Source: Candidatus Omnitrophota bacterium (lineage in GTDB: Bacteria; Omnitrophota; Koll11; 1-14-0-20-64-10). Taken from it: a stretch of 64,000 nt of DNA. The notes under the pieces are model-generated. The model was not told the origin of the DNA. It made no database searches and was given only the letters and a program-made list of their open reading frames with translations. This document shows, piece after piece, positions 1-7,954 of the stretch (the stretch's first letter is position 1; each line of letters begins with the position of its first letter). The stretch lies in contig JAMWCF010000001.1 in assembly GCA_023818695.1 (NCBI GenBank), positions 186,001 through 250,000 on the forward strand, in the 5' to 3' direction. The translations under genes and the position numbers were made by a program.

Positions 1-546
1 CCTGGCTGGGATGTTCCCGGGATCCTGAAGACCGCCGAACGGGATGGGAGGAGGATCACGGCGGTGCTGGTCACCCACACCCATTTTGACCATATCAACG
101 GGGTGGCGGAGCTAGTCAGTGCCACCGATGTCCCGGTTTATGTCCATAAAAAAGAGGAGGGGGCGCTTCCGGTGGAGCCGGCCAGCAGGAAAGGAGTGGA
201 AGGGGGATACGAGTTTTCGCTTGGACCGCTTGCGCTCTCTTTCCTGCATACGCCGGGCCACACGCCGGGCTCTCTGTGCGTATCGGTTCAGGACAAGCTG
301 ATTACCGGGGACACTCTTTTCATTGGGGGATGCGGCCGGTGCGATCTGCCGGGTGGCGACCCGGAGCTCCTCCACAAGAGTCTTGTCCGCTTGAGCCAAA
401 TGGATGACCGGTTCATCGTTCACCCCGGGCATAACTACGCCTCGCAGCCGACATCCTTCTTAAAGGATGAAAAGAGGTACAATCCTTTTCTTCAGGCAAA
501 AGACCTTCTCGGTTTCATGGGCCTGATCGGGGCGGTCAGGAAATAG
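1..546 (+). CDS. MBL-fold hydrolase (glyoxalase II-like), 5' truncated
   Basis: The frame is open from base 1, so the true N-terminus lies upstream of the window. It carries the metallo-beta-lactamase metal motif HTHFDH, then HTPGHTPG, a TGDTLF Asp ligand and a C-terminal PGHNY His, which together form the usual binuclear metal site of glyoxalase II-like and persulfide-dioxygenase-like enzymes. The GGCGRCDLPGG segment is typical of the short glyoxalase-II-like group. No C-terminal substrate domain of classical GloB is visible. The substrate is probably a small thioester or thiol adduct, but the sequence does not decide this. The next gene starts immediately after the stop codon. Confidence 0.85.
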   Translation, partial: PGWDVPGILKTAERDGRRITAVLVTHTHFDHINGVAELVSATDVPVYVHKKEEGALPVEPASRKGVEGGYEFSLGPLALSFLHTPGHTPGSLCVSVQDKLITGDTLFIGGCGRCDLPGGDPELLHKSLVRLSQMDDRFIVHPGHNYASQPTSFLKDEKRYNPFLQAKDLLGFMGLIGAVRK

Positions 547-939
547 GTGGACAGTGTCCTGATCGAAGCGTTGGCTTGTTTTGCCAGGGTCGGCGTGCCG
601 GCGTGGGAACGCCGGCGCAAGCAGAAGATCCTGGTGGACGCGGAGCTTTTCCTGGATTTAAGGAAGGCGGGCCGGTCGGACCGCTTTCAGGAAACGGTCG
701 ATTACTCGGCCGTAGCGGCGCTGATCAGGGAGACGGCTGAGGCGAAGCCTTTTCGCCTGGTGGAAGCGATTGCGCAGGAGGCGGCCGAAAAGATCCTCCG
801 GCGCTTCAAGGTGAAGCGGGTTTCCGTCAGGATCCGAAAGTTTTCGGTGCCCAGGACGCGCAGCGTTGGTGTGAGCGTCACCCGTTCGGCCGGAAAGAGG
901 CGAAGCTCGTCGGGGTTTCCCAGAACCGGACCTCGGTGA
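547..939 (+). CDS. folB: Dihydroneopterin aldolase-like protein FolB
   Basis: A 130-residue protein with a GTG start directly after the preceding stop. It shows the T-fold dihydroneopterin aldolase signature: a GVPAWER loop with the pterin-anchoring Glu, TVDYSAV, and the EAIAQE helix, ending in a strand with Lys in RIRKFSVP and a VGVSVTR end. FolB converts 7,8-dihydroneopterin to 6-hydroxymethyl-dihydropterin for folate synthesis in the cytoplasm. The last 20 or so residues are Arg/Ser-rich, run past the normal family end, and are antisense to the 3' end of queD, so they are probably a non-conserved tail. A pteridine-reductase-like gene lies about 11.5 kb downstream. Confidence 0.8.
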   Translation: MDSVLIEALACFARVGVPAWERRRKQKILVDAELFLDLRKAGRSDRFQETVDYSAVAALIRETAEAKPFRLVEAIAQEAAEKILRRFKVKRVSVRIRKFSVPRTRSVGVSVTRSAGKRRSSSGFPRTGPR

Positions 940-1285
940 CGGGGAAACCGAGCTTCTTGGCCTCATCGAAGATCATCCGGCAGATTGTTTCGGCGGTGGG
1001 GTTCTGGTCGATGACGACGACGGGCTCTTTTTGAGAGGTAAGGATGCCCAGCAGGGGGTCGGTTTTGTTGAGCACCATCTTGTGGTCGAGGGTTTCGTCA
1101 ACCCAGTTCTGCAGCCGGGATTTCATGTCATTGAAATCCATCACCATTCCCCGATGGTCCAGCTTGTCCGATGTGAGCTCGATCTGGACCTTGGCGTTGT
1201 GGCCGTGCAGAAACCGGCATTTCCCTTCGTAATTGAGGAGCCGGTGGCCGTAGCAGAAATGAATTTCTTTTGTGACCTTGTACAT
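878..1285 (-). CDS. queD: 6-pyruvoyl-tetrahydropterin synthase family / 6-carboxy-tetrahydropterin synthase QueD
   Basis: A 135-residue T-fold enzyme. The zinc His ligands are His14, His27 and His29, and the catalytic Cys23 lies in the CxxxHGH pattern (CRFLHGH). The conserved terminal Glu is in RFWETPTS. The Cys, rather than Glu, at the catalytic position fits QueD/PTPS-II more than PTPS-III. QueD makes 6-carboxy-5,6,7,8-tetrahydropterin from dihydroneopterin triphosphate for queuosine. The adjacent queC, transcribed away from it, supports that pathway. The gene converges on folB with a 62 bp 3' overlap, and its start is only 27 bp from the queC start. Confidence 0.88.
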   Translation of the reverse strand: MYKVTKEIHFCYGHRLLNYEGKCRFLHGHNAKVQIELTSDKLDHRGMVMDFNDMKSRLQNWVDETLDHKMVLNKTDPLLGILTSQKEPVVVIDQNPTAETICRMIFDEAKKLGFPVTEVRFWETPTSFASFRPNG

Positions 1286-1298
1286 GATTTGCTATAAC
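1270..1298 (+). promoter_or_regulatory. Candidate sigma70 promoter for queC
   Basis: TTGTGA at 1270-1275 and TATAAC at 1293-1298 are separated by 17 bp, with an extended -10 TG at 1290-1291. The predicted start is about 8 nt before the queC ATG, giving a very short leader. The -35 lies inside the first codons of the divergent queD. Found by eye only. Confidence 0.45.
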
Positions 1299-1312
1299 GT
1301 GAAGATCATACG

Positions 1313-1984
1313 ATGAGAGCGATCAAAGATCAAGGCAACGCGGTGGCCGTGCTGGCCAGCGGCGGCGTGGAGAGCGCAGCGCTCATTGCGGAGGCGCTGC
1401 GGCGGTACCAGCGGGTCTATCCGATTTACGTCCGCAAAGGTTTTCAGTGGGAGCTGACGGAGCTGGTCCACTTGAGGCGCCTTCTGCGCGCTCTGGAATC
1501 GGACGGCCTGGCCCGGCTGACCGTGCTCCGTGTCCATGTCGAGGAAATCTACGGGAGCCACTGGAGTTTCGGCGCGGCGGCCACCCCCGGTTCCAAAGAG
1601 CCGGACAGCGCGGTCTTTCTGCCCGGACGGAATCTTCTGCTGCTGACGATGGGGGGCCTCTTCTGCGGTGTGCGCAGGATCCCGACCTTATGGATCGGCA
1701 TCCTGAAGGGGAACCCCTTCCATGACGCGAGGGCTGCCTTTATCCAGCAGGTGGAGGCGCTGCTCCACCAGTCGCTTGGCGTCGAGGTCCGGATCGCCGC
1801 CCCCCTGAAAGAGTTGACGAAGGTCGAGGTCATCAATCGGTGGGCAGACGTCCCGTGGCAGCACACCTTCTCCTGCATCCGGCCGGTCCGCCGCAGGCAC
1901 TGCGGCCGCTGTCAGAAGTGCGCGGAGCGGAAAAAAGCTTTCCAGCTGGCGCGCATTCCTGACCAAACGCTCTATGGGCATTAA
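1313..1984 (+). CDS. queC: 7-cyano-7-deazaguanine synthase-like protein QueC
   Basis: A 223-residue ATP-dependent PP-loop enzyme that turns 7-carboxy-7-deazaguanine into preQ0 in queuosine biosynthesis. The N-terminal P-loop reads ASGGVES and the C-terminal zinc site is CxRPV...HCGRCQKCAERKKAF (four Cys). In most QueC proteins the loop is SGGxDS, so Glu replaces the usual Asp here. The neighbouring queD supports the assignment. The next gene, sdhC, begins 3 bp after the stop codon, so queC may be co-transcribed with the sdh operon. Confidence 0.83.
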   Translation: MRAIKDQGNAVAVLASGGVESAALIAEALRRYQRVYPIYVRKGFQWELTELVHLRRLLRALESDGLARLTVLRVHVEEIYGSHWSFGAAATPGSKEPDSAVFLPGRNLLLLTMGGLFCGVRRIPTLWIGILKGNPFHDARAAFIQQVEALLHQSLGVEVRIAAPLKELTKVEVINRWADVPWQHTFSCIRPVRRRHCGRCQKCAERKKAFQLARIPDQTLYGH

Positions 1985-1987
1985 CCA

Positions 1988-2356
1988 ATGAGCATCTATC
2001 GAGGCGGTATCGGCCAGTGGTCCTGGACGTTCCACCGTCTGACCGGGGTGGGGGTCCTGCTGTTCCTCCTGGTCCACATCCTGGATACGGCGCTGATCAT
2101 GATGGGACCGCACTGGTACAACAAGATCATCCGGTTTTACAGGACGCCGCTTTTCGGCCTCATGGAGATAGCGCTTTTCGCGGCGGTCCTTTATCACGCC
2201 CTTAACGGCGTCCGGATTATCGTGATCGACTTCCGGCCCGAAACCACCGTTCATTACAAGAAGATGTTTTTTATCCAGATGGCGCTGTTCGCCTTGATAT
2301 TTATCCCGGTTTGCATCATCATGCTGGGCCATATCGCCCAGGGTCTACACCCGTGA
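1988..2356 (+). CDS. sdhC: Succinate dehydrogenase cytochrome b subunit SdhC
   Basis: A 122-residue integral membrane protein with three predicted helices. It carries an N-terminal HRLTG motif, His30 and a YHALNGVR motif around His70, the expected quinone/heme b region of complex II. It anchors the SdhAB head to the cytoplasmic membrane and passes electrons to the quinone pool. The order sdhC-D-A-B with overlapping codons marks a single operon. The HxLNGxR motif is repeated in SdhD. Confidence 0.9.
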   Translation: MSIYRGGIGQWSWTFHRLTGVGVLLFLLVHILDTALIMMGPHWYNKIIRFYRTPLFGLMEIALFAAVLYHALNGVRIIVIDFRPETTVHYKKMFFIQMALFALIFIPVCIIMLGHIAQGLHP

Positions 2357-2733
2357 GATCTTCCTACGGTTCCAGGCAGAGGCCCTCCGGCGGAGTGGAG
2401 CTGTTCACCTGGCTCTTCATGCGCTATTCCGGGGTCCTTTTGCTGTTTCTGGCCCTCGGCCACCTGTTCATCATGCATGTCTTCAACAGCATTCACCAGA
2501 TCGATTACGATTTCGTGGTTCGCCGGTACATGGCCCTCTTCTGGCGGGGATACGACCTGTGCATGCTCTGGCTGGCGATGATCCACGGCCTCAACGGCAT
2601 GCGGATCCTCATCGACGACTACCTGAAACCGCCCTGGCAGGGGCGCTCCGTCAAGGTTCTTTACGTGACGGGCGGTCTGTTCCTCCTGCTCGGCACCTGG
2701 GTCATCATCTGTTTCCAGCCGGCGGCGGGGTAA
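2353..2733 (+). CDS. sdhD: Succinate dehydrogenase membrane anchor SdhD
   Basis: A 126-residue three-helix anchor subunit of complex II. The GTG start at 2353 overlaps the sdhC stop (GTGA). Key features are LGHLFIMH in the first helix and IHGLNGMR in the second, matching the heme/quinone-facing His pattern seen in SdhC. An upstream in-frame start at 2311 lies inside sdhC and would add a non-hydrophobic tail, so I rejected it. It lies 3 bp before sdhA. Confidence 0.86.
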   Translation: MRSSYGSRQRPSGGVELFTWLFMRYSGVLLLFLALGHLFIMHVFNSIHQIDYDFVVRRYMALFWRGYDLCMLWLAMIHGLNGMRILIDDYLKPPWQGRSVKVLYVTGGLFLLLGTWVIICFQPAAG

Positions 2734-2736
2734 AAG

Positions 2737-4464
2737 ATGGCTGTCCACCAGTTTGATGCGGTGATTGTCGGGGCCGGGGGGGCCGGCCTGATGGCGGCTC
2801 TGCAGGCATCTCAATCGGCCCGGATCGCCGTCCTGTCGAAACTTTACCCCACCCGCTCCCACACCGGCACCGCCCAGGGAGGCATCGGCGCGGCCCTGGG
2901 CAACCTGGAAACCGACACATGGGAATGGCACATGTTCGACACGGTCAAGGGAGGCGACTATCTGGTCGACCAGGACGCAGCGGAGATCATGTGCCGGGAG
3001 GCGGTTGACACCGTTTACGAACTGGAACACATGGGACTGCCTTTCAGCCGCACGCCCGATGGGAAGATCGCCCAGAGACCATTCGGAGGGCACACGAAGG
3101 AGTTCGGCAAGGCGCCGGTCCGCCGCTCCTGCTACGCGGCCGACCGGACCGGCCACATGATCCTGCAGACCCTCTACCAGCAGTGCATCAAGCAGGGGGT
3201 GACTTTTTTCGATGAGTACCATGTGGTGGATCTTCTCACACGCGATGGGGCGGCCTGCGGCGTGGTTGCGGTGGAGATCGCCACGGGCGATCTCCATGTT
3301 TTCCACGCCAAAGCGGTTCTCTTCGCCACGGGTGGCTGCGGGCGGATGTACAAGATCACCTCCAACGCGCTGACCCTCACCGGCGATGGGATGGCGGTCG
3401 TCGGCCGGCGGGGGATCCCCCTGGAAGACATGGAGTTTTTCCAGTTCCATCCGACCGGGATCTACAAGATGGGTATCCTAATCACGGAAGGGGCGCGGGG
3501 GGAGGGGGGGATCCTGCGCAACGGCAAGGGGGAACGGTTCATGGAAAAGTACACCCCCACGCTGAAGGACCTGGCGCCGAGGGATATGGTCAGTCGCGCC
3601 ATCTTCCGGGAGGTCCGGGAGGGCCGCGGCATCGACGGCAAAGATTACGTTCACCTGGACCTTACCCATCTGGACCCGAAAGTGATCCGAGAAAAACTGC
3701 CGGACATCACCGATTTCGTGGAAACGTACCTGGGAATCGACCCGAGCAGAGCGCCGATCCCGATTCAGCCGACTGCCCATTACGCGATGGGAGGGATTCC
3801 CACCAATGCCAGGGCCGAGGTGGTGGCCGATGAAAAGAATACCGTTTTCCCCGGTCTTTACGCGGCCGGGGAATGCGCCTGCGTTTCCGTCCATGGGGCC
3901 AACCGGCTGGGAACCAATTCCCTGGTGGATATCATTGTTTTCGGCAGGAGGGGGGGGAAGCAGGTCGGGGAGTTCGTCAAGAAGGCTTCTTTCACACCCT
4001 TGCCAGAGAAACCGCTGGAGCAGACCGAGGCCCGCTTTGCGGCGCTGAAACGGGAGGGGGGAGGGGAGTCTGTCTTTGAGATCAGGAAGGATCTGCAGGA
4101 GGAGATGATGGACAAGGCGTCCGTCTTCCGGACGGAGCCGGACCTGACAAAGATGCTTCAGATCATCGGTGATCTGAAGAGCAGGTACTCGAAGATCCAT
4201 GTGAAGGACCGGGGAACCGGCTACAATATGGAGCTGCTGGAGGCCTTCGAGCTGGGGTGTCTTTTGGACCTGGCGCAGGCGACGGTCACCTCCGCTCTGG
4301 CCCGCCAGGAGTCGCGGGGCGCCCATTACAGGGAGGATTTCCCGAAGCGGGATGACGCCAATTGGCTCAAGCACACGCTGGCAAAAATAAACGGTCAGAG
4401 GGTTACCCTCTCTTACAAGCCGGTTTCCATCACGAAGTTCCAACCGCAGGAGCGGAAATATTAA
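2737..4464 (+). CDS. sdhA: Succinate dehydrogenase flavoprotein subunit SdhA
   Basis: A 575-residue flavoprotein, normal for the family. The N-terminal GAGGAGLMAA dinucleotide fold is followed by RSHTGTAQGGIGA, the covalent FAD-His site of SdhA/FrdA. Substrate-binding and catalytic elements include HPTGI, an Arg in RGEGGILRN, HYAMGGIPTN and the FAD contact HGANRLGTNSL. It oxidises succinate to fumarate in the TCA cycle on the cytoplasmic side. Its TAA overlaps the sdhB ATG. The sequence alone does not say whether it works as a succinate dehydrogenase or a fumarate reductase in vivo. A menaquinone pool, suggested by mqnD, would allow either. Confidence 0.95.
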   Translation: MAVHQFDAVIVGAGGAGLMAALQASQSARIAVLSKLYPTRSHTGTAQGGIGAALGNLETDTWEWHMFDTVKGGDYLVDQDAAEIMCREAVDTVYELEHMGLPFSRTPDGKIAQRPFGGHTKEFGKAPVRRSCYAADRTGHMILQTLYQQCIKQGVTFFDEYHVVDLLTRDGAACGVVAVEIATGDLHVFHAKAVLFATGGCGRMYKITSNALTLTGDGMAVVGRRGIPLEDMEFFQFHPTGIYKMGILITEGARGEGGILRNGKGERFMEKYTPTLKDLAPRDMVSRAIFREVREGRGIDGKDYVHLDLTHLDPKVIREKLPDITDFVETYLGIDPSRAPIPIQPTAHYAMGGIPTNARAEVVADEKNTVFPGLYAAGECACVSVHGANRLGTNSLVDIIVFGRRGGKQVGEFVKKASFTPLPEKPLEQTEARFAALKREGGGESVFEIRKDLQEEMMDKASVFRTEPDLTKMLQIIGDLKSRYSKIHVKDRGTGYNMELLEAFELGCLLDLAQATVTSALARQESRGAHYREDFPKRDDANWLKHTLAKINGQRVTLSYKPVSITKFQPQERKY

Positions 4465-5162
4465 TGGAAGTCACCTTTCAACTGCTTCGTTTCGACCCTC
4501 TGAAAGACCGCCAGCCCCATTGGGAGACATACAGGGTGGAGCTGGAACCGACCGATCGGGTGCTCGACGGCCTGGAAGCGATCAAGGGACAGATGGATGG
4601 GACCCTCGCCTACCGGCGTTCCTGCGCCCACGGGGTGTGCGGTTCCGACGCCATGATCATCAACGGCCGCAACCGCCTGGCTTGCAAGGCGCTGGTCAAG
4701 AACATGAAGGAGCCGATCCGCATCGAACCGATGCGGGGTTTCAAGGTGCTGAAGGATTTCGTGGTCGACATGGGACCGTTTTTCGAGAAATACCGGGCCG
4801 TCAAACCGTACCTGATCGAGAAGGAGGCCAGGCCGCAGAAGGAGCGGCTGCAGTCCCAGGAGGAGAGGGAGCGTTTTGACGACACGACGAAATGCATCCT
4901 CTGCGGCGCCTGCACGACCAGCTGTCCCTCTTTCTGGTTCAACGCCGGCTATGTCGGTCCCGCCGCCATCGTGCAGGCGCACCGGTTCATCTTCGACAGT
5001 CGGGACGGCGGCGCCGAGGAGCGGCTGTCCGTCTTGAACAATCAGGAGGGGGTCTGGCGCTGCCGGACGGTCTTCAACTGCGTCGAGGCCTGTCCGCGGG
5101 GCATCAACGTCACGCGGGCGATCGGGGAGGTGAAGAAGGTGATCGCCAAGGGTGGGAGGTGA
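4464..5162 (+). CDS. sdhB: Succinate dehydrogenase iron-sulfur subunit SdhB
   Basis: A 232-residue protein; the ATG overlaps the sdhA stop (TAATG). It carries the [2Fe-2S] motif CAHGVCGSDAM plus the distal Cys in NRLAC, the [4Fe-4S] motif CILCGACTTSCP, and the third-cluster motif CRTVFNCVEACPRGI. These wire electrons from SdhA to the membrane quinone site. Length and cluster pattern are standard for complex II. It closes the sdhCDAB operon; the next gene begins 24 bp later and may be read through. Confidence 0.94.
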   Translation: MEVTFQLLRFDPLKDRQPHWETYRVELEPTDRVLDGLEAIKGQMDGTLAYRRSCAHGVCGSDAMIINGRNRLACKALVKNMKEPIRIEPMRGFKVLKDFVVDMGPFFEKYRAVKPYLIEKEARPQKERLQSQEERERFDDTTKCILCGACTTSCPSFWFNAGYVGPAAIVQAHRFIFDSRDGGAEERLSVLNNQEGVWRCRTVFNCVEACPRGINVTRAIGEVKKVIAKGGR

Positions 5163-5186
5163 GAGAGGAGCCATCCTGCGGCTACC

Positions 5187-6995
5187 ATGAATCCTGCGCC
5201 GACATGTAAAAACCGATCGGCGGCCGGAATCGTTTTTCTTTCCATGCTGCTATTTTCCACCGTGACGGTGTCATTCCTTTTTTCAGATGCGGAGGAGGTG
5301 CCGGTTTCAATCATTGACCCGGCCGTCCAGATCGAGCAGGGAGGGATCGTCATCCGCAGGGAGGCGAAGGAACAGGCCTATTATCTGGTGACCTACCTGT
5401 ATGACGACCATATCTGGGGCAGGCGGATTTCAAAAGAAGGGAAGTTCGTTTCCCGCAGGCCGGTCAAGTTTCTGCGCTGGGAGATGAATCAGGGCGGTTG
5501 GGGTTATATCCCGGCCGCCACCGCGGCGGAGCTGATCGATCCGAGCATCATCGAACCGGTTCCCGCGAAACGGTTTACCCGAAGGCCGCTCCTTTCCTCC
5601 GAGTCCGCGGCGGTTGTGGCCAAGAGCGATTTCGAATCGGCCACGTCGTTCCTTCAAGTTGGCAACACTCTTTACGGCGCCGATCCCCGGCAGGACCGGC
5701 TTTTGGCGGTTGATCTGGCAACGGGCCGCCTGGACCCGTCTCTGTGGGAGGATGGGATCTTTAAAAACCCTGATCTCCTGAAGGGCCCTTCGGCCATGAC
5801 CCATGTCGGGACAACCCTCTTCGTTGTCGGCTCCCAGTCCCATAACGTGGTGGCCATTGACCTTCGGACCGGCGAGCCGGATAGGAAGAGCTGGAGGGGA
5901 GGGGTTTTCAAGGATGAAAACGTCCTCAAGGGGCCGTCTGCCATCCTTCAGGTGGGGGATAATCTCCTCGTTGCCGGAACGTTAAGCAATACGGTGGTGG
6001 CGATCGGTATCGAAAGGGGGACACTCAACCCGGGACTCCTCGGCGGTGGGGTTTTGCGTCATGGGTCGGTGAGCCAGCCGTCGGCCATTGTGCACATCGG
6101 GAACACCCTATATGTGGCCGGGTTCCAAAGCAACATCATACTGGCCGCGGACCTGGATTCGGCAAGGCCGGCGCGGGGGAAGTTTGAGAACGGTGTTTTC
6201 AGGGATGAATCGATTCTGCAGGGGCCTTCCGCCATGATCCACATCGGCGACACGATTTACGTGATCGGGACAAAGAGCAGCACCATCGTGGCGATCAATC
6301 CGGCGACGGGCGGCCTGGACCGGAGCCGGTTTTCAGGCGGGGTTTACCGCTCCTCGCTGGGCCCGAAAAGCCCGGCTGCTTTCCTGACGATCGGCGATGT
6401 CGTTTACGTCGTTGACTCCCAGAAGAGCACCCTCCTGGCCATCGACCGGTCAACCGGGGATCCGGTTCCCGGTTTGGCGGTGGATCCGGATTCCTTTTCC
6501 CGCTTCGTCCGCCTCTCCGGAGGCGCCGAGGGGCGGGAGGCGGATGAGGCGGTCGTTATCCTGCCGATCGAGACGGCTCTCCGGCGTCACGCCGAGTTGG
6601 CCCCGCAGATGCCCTTCGGCGCTTCGGCGGCGGTTTTTTTCAGGAGTTTGAAGATTCATGGATCCGCCGCGGCAGCTCCCCGCATCGCCCGGCTTCGCCA
6701 GATCCCCTCCCCGGAACTGGCGGCGGCCGATCTTCAGTTTGTCGGTCCGGAAGGGTTGAGTCCCTACGGGATCCTTGTGGTCGATACCGGCGCGGAGCCC
6801 CCTCCCGCTCCGTCCGTCCCCCGGGTGGCGGTTGTTGATCTGAAGGTCCTGCAGCCGACAGGCTTCCAGGAGGTCCTGGCGTCTGCCGTTTCTCAATGGG
6901 GAGGCGGTGGGGAAGCCGCCGTCGTCGGTTCAGGCCGTCTGAAGGACGGCCGCTCGGTCCTGTTCATCGGCTCTCCATCGTCAAACCGTCCCTGA
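5187..6995 (+). CDS. Secreted six-repeat beta-propeller-like protein, function unknown
   Basis: A 602-residue protein with an N-terminal signal-like segment (about 12-34). Residues 35-150 are a leader domain, followed by six tandem repeats of about 49 residues starting near 151, 202, 251, 299, 348 and 397. Each begins SA(M/I)xHxGxTLYV and contains VVAIDxxTG and a GPSA junction, as expected of PQQ/NHL-like propeller blades. Residues 435-602 are unrelated and include two long Ala/Pro-rich strands. No catalytic motif is evident. It probably acts in the periplasm or at the cell surface as a binding scaffold. It follows sdhB closely, but no functional link is apparent. I do not recognise a named family. 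Confidence 0.75.
   Translation: MNPAPTCKNRSAAGIVFLSMLLFSTVTVSFLFSDAEEVPVSIIDPAVQIEQGGIVIRREAKEQAYYLVTYLYDDHIWGRRISKEGKFVSRRPVKFLRWEMNQGGWGYIPAATAAELIDPSIIEPVPAKRFTRRPLLSSESAAVVAKSDFESATSFLQVGNTLYGADPRQDRLLAVDLATGRLDPSLWEDGIFKNPDLLKGPSAMTHVGTTLFVVGSQSHNVVAIDLRTGEPDRKSWRGGVFKDENVLKGPSAILQVGDNLLVAGTLSNTVVAIGIERGTLNPGLLGGGVLRHGSVSQPSAIVHIGNTLYVAGFQSNIILAADLDSARPARGKFENGVFRDESILQGPSAMIHIGDTIYVIGTKSSTIVAINPATGGLDRSRFSGGVYRSSLGPKSPAAFLTIGDVVYVVDSQKSTLLAIDRSTGDPVPGLAVDPDSFSRFVRLSGGAEGREADEAVVILPIETALRRHAELAPQMPFGASAAVFFRSLKIHGSAAAAPRIARLRQIPSPELAAADLQFVGPEGLSPYGILVVDTGAEPPPAPSVPRVAVVDLKVLQPTGFQEVLASAVSQWGGGGEAAVVGSGRLKDGRSVLFIGSPSSNRP
5637..6489 (+). repeat. Six tandem repeats of about 147 bp encoding propeller blades
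   Basis: Residues 151-434 of the overlapping gene repeat with a period of 48-51 residues (about 147 bp). The copies are diverged at DNA level but clearly aligned at protein level by the SAxxHxG starts and the GGVF or NGVF segments. Confidence 0.8.
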
Positions 6996-7004
6996 TGCTA
7001 TAAT
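6996..7004 (+). promoter_or_regulatory. Extended -10 element; predicted leaderless start for the ferredoxin-HAD gene
   Basis: TGCTATAAT is a perfect extended -10. The expected transcription start, 6-7 nt past its 3' end, falls at 7010-7011, the first base of the ATG of the next gene. No Shine-Dalgarno is present. A clear -35 is absent, as is common with extended -10 promoters. Confidence 0.5.
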
Positions 7005-7010
7005 TGTTGT

Positions 7011-7952
7011 ATGATTTCCCAACACTCGCCTTATCTGAAGCATATCTACGTCTGCGTCAACTGCAGGGAGACCGGGGCCTGCTGTGCCAACGCCGACGGG
7101 GAGGCGATCCGGGCCAAGCTCAAGGCGTTCGTCAATGACAACGGTTTAAAAGGGAAAGTCCGAGTCAGCGGTTCCGGATGCATGGACCTCTGTTCCAAGG
7201 GGGCCAACGTGATGGTTTACCCGGACCACCAGTGGTACGGCCGCGTGACCCTCGAGGGCGCGGATCGGATCATTGATGAGCATTTGAGGCCCCTGCTGGC
7301 CCACGCGGACCGCCAAAACGGCAAGACACCGATCCGGGCTTTTCTCTTCGATCTGGGAAACGTGCTGGTCCGTTTCGATCACATGATTTTCGCCAGGAAG
7401 GTGACCTCCCGGACGAATGCTTCGCCGGATGAGCTCTTCCGCCTTTTTTACGATTCGCCGCTGGTGGCCGACCATGACCTCGGGAAATTAAGCTTCCAGG
7501 GTTTTTACGAGCGGCTGAAGGAAGCGGTTTCTTTGCAGGTCAGCTGCGATGAATTCAAGATGCTGTGGAACAGCATCTTCTCCGAGAACGCGGAGATGGT
7601 GTCGCTGGCCAGACAGCTGATGAAGCGCTACCCGTGCATCCTGGTTTCCAACACCAACCGGGCTCACTTCGATTACTGCCTCAACACCTACCCATTCCTG
7701 GAGGAGCTGACCGGATGGGTCCTTTCTTATGAGGTGGGTGTCTTGAAGCCCCATCCGGATTTTTACCGGCGGGCCCTCGAGCTGGCCGGTGTCGCCCCCT
7801 CCAACGCCTTTTACATCGATGACCGGCAGGATTTGATTGATGCCGCCCACAGCCTGGGATTCCAGACCCACCGCTTCAGCGGAGATGTAAAGCCCCTGCT
7901 GAACGAATTGAAGGACAGGGGCATCGACCAGTCCCTCCTTCGACCCGTCTAA
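7011..7952 (+). CDS. Fusion of thioredoxin-like [2Fe-2S] ferredoxin domain and HAD-family phosphatase
   Basis: A 313-residue protein. Residues 1-95 are a thioredoxin-like [2Fe-2S] ferredoxin: Cys15, Cys18, Cys24 and Cys25 cluster at the front, and Cys57 and Cys61 sit in GCMDLCSKG, followed by the family-typical VMVYPDHQWYG. Residues 108-300 are a HAD subfamily IA hydrolase of the YihX type, with motif I FDLGNV (Asp114), motif II VSNTN, the motif III Lys in GVLKPHPD and motif IV YIDDRQD. There is no start codon with a ribosome site at the domain junction, so this is a true fusion. HAD enzymes normally need no redox cofactor; the iron-sulfur domain could sense redox state or tether the phosphatase. 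The substrate is unknown. Confidence 0.82.
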   Translation: MISQHSPYLKHIYVCVNCRETGACCANADGEAIRAKLKAFVNDNGLKGKVRVSGSGCMDLCSKGANVMVYPDHQWYGRVTLEGADRIIDEHLRPLLAHADRQNGKTPIRAFLFDLGNVLVRFDHMIFARKVTSRTNASPDELFRLFYDSPLVADHDLGKLSFQGFYERLKEAVSLQVSCDEFKMLWNSIFSENAEMVSLARQLMKRYPCILVSNTNRAHFDYCLNTYPFLEELTGWVLSYEVGVLKPHPDFYRRALELAGVAPSNAFYIDDRQDLIDAAHSLGFQTHRFSGDVKPLLNELKDRGIDQSLLRPV

Positions 7953-7954
7953 CG

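Noticed and set aside
2254..3450. Long minus-strand open frame across sdhD and sdhA
   Set aside because: It is antisense to well-conserved complex II genes and reads as an Arg/Pro/His/Gly-rich low-complexity sequence with no family resemblance, as expected of G+C-rich shadow frames.
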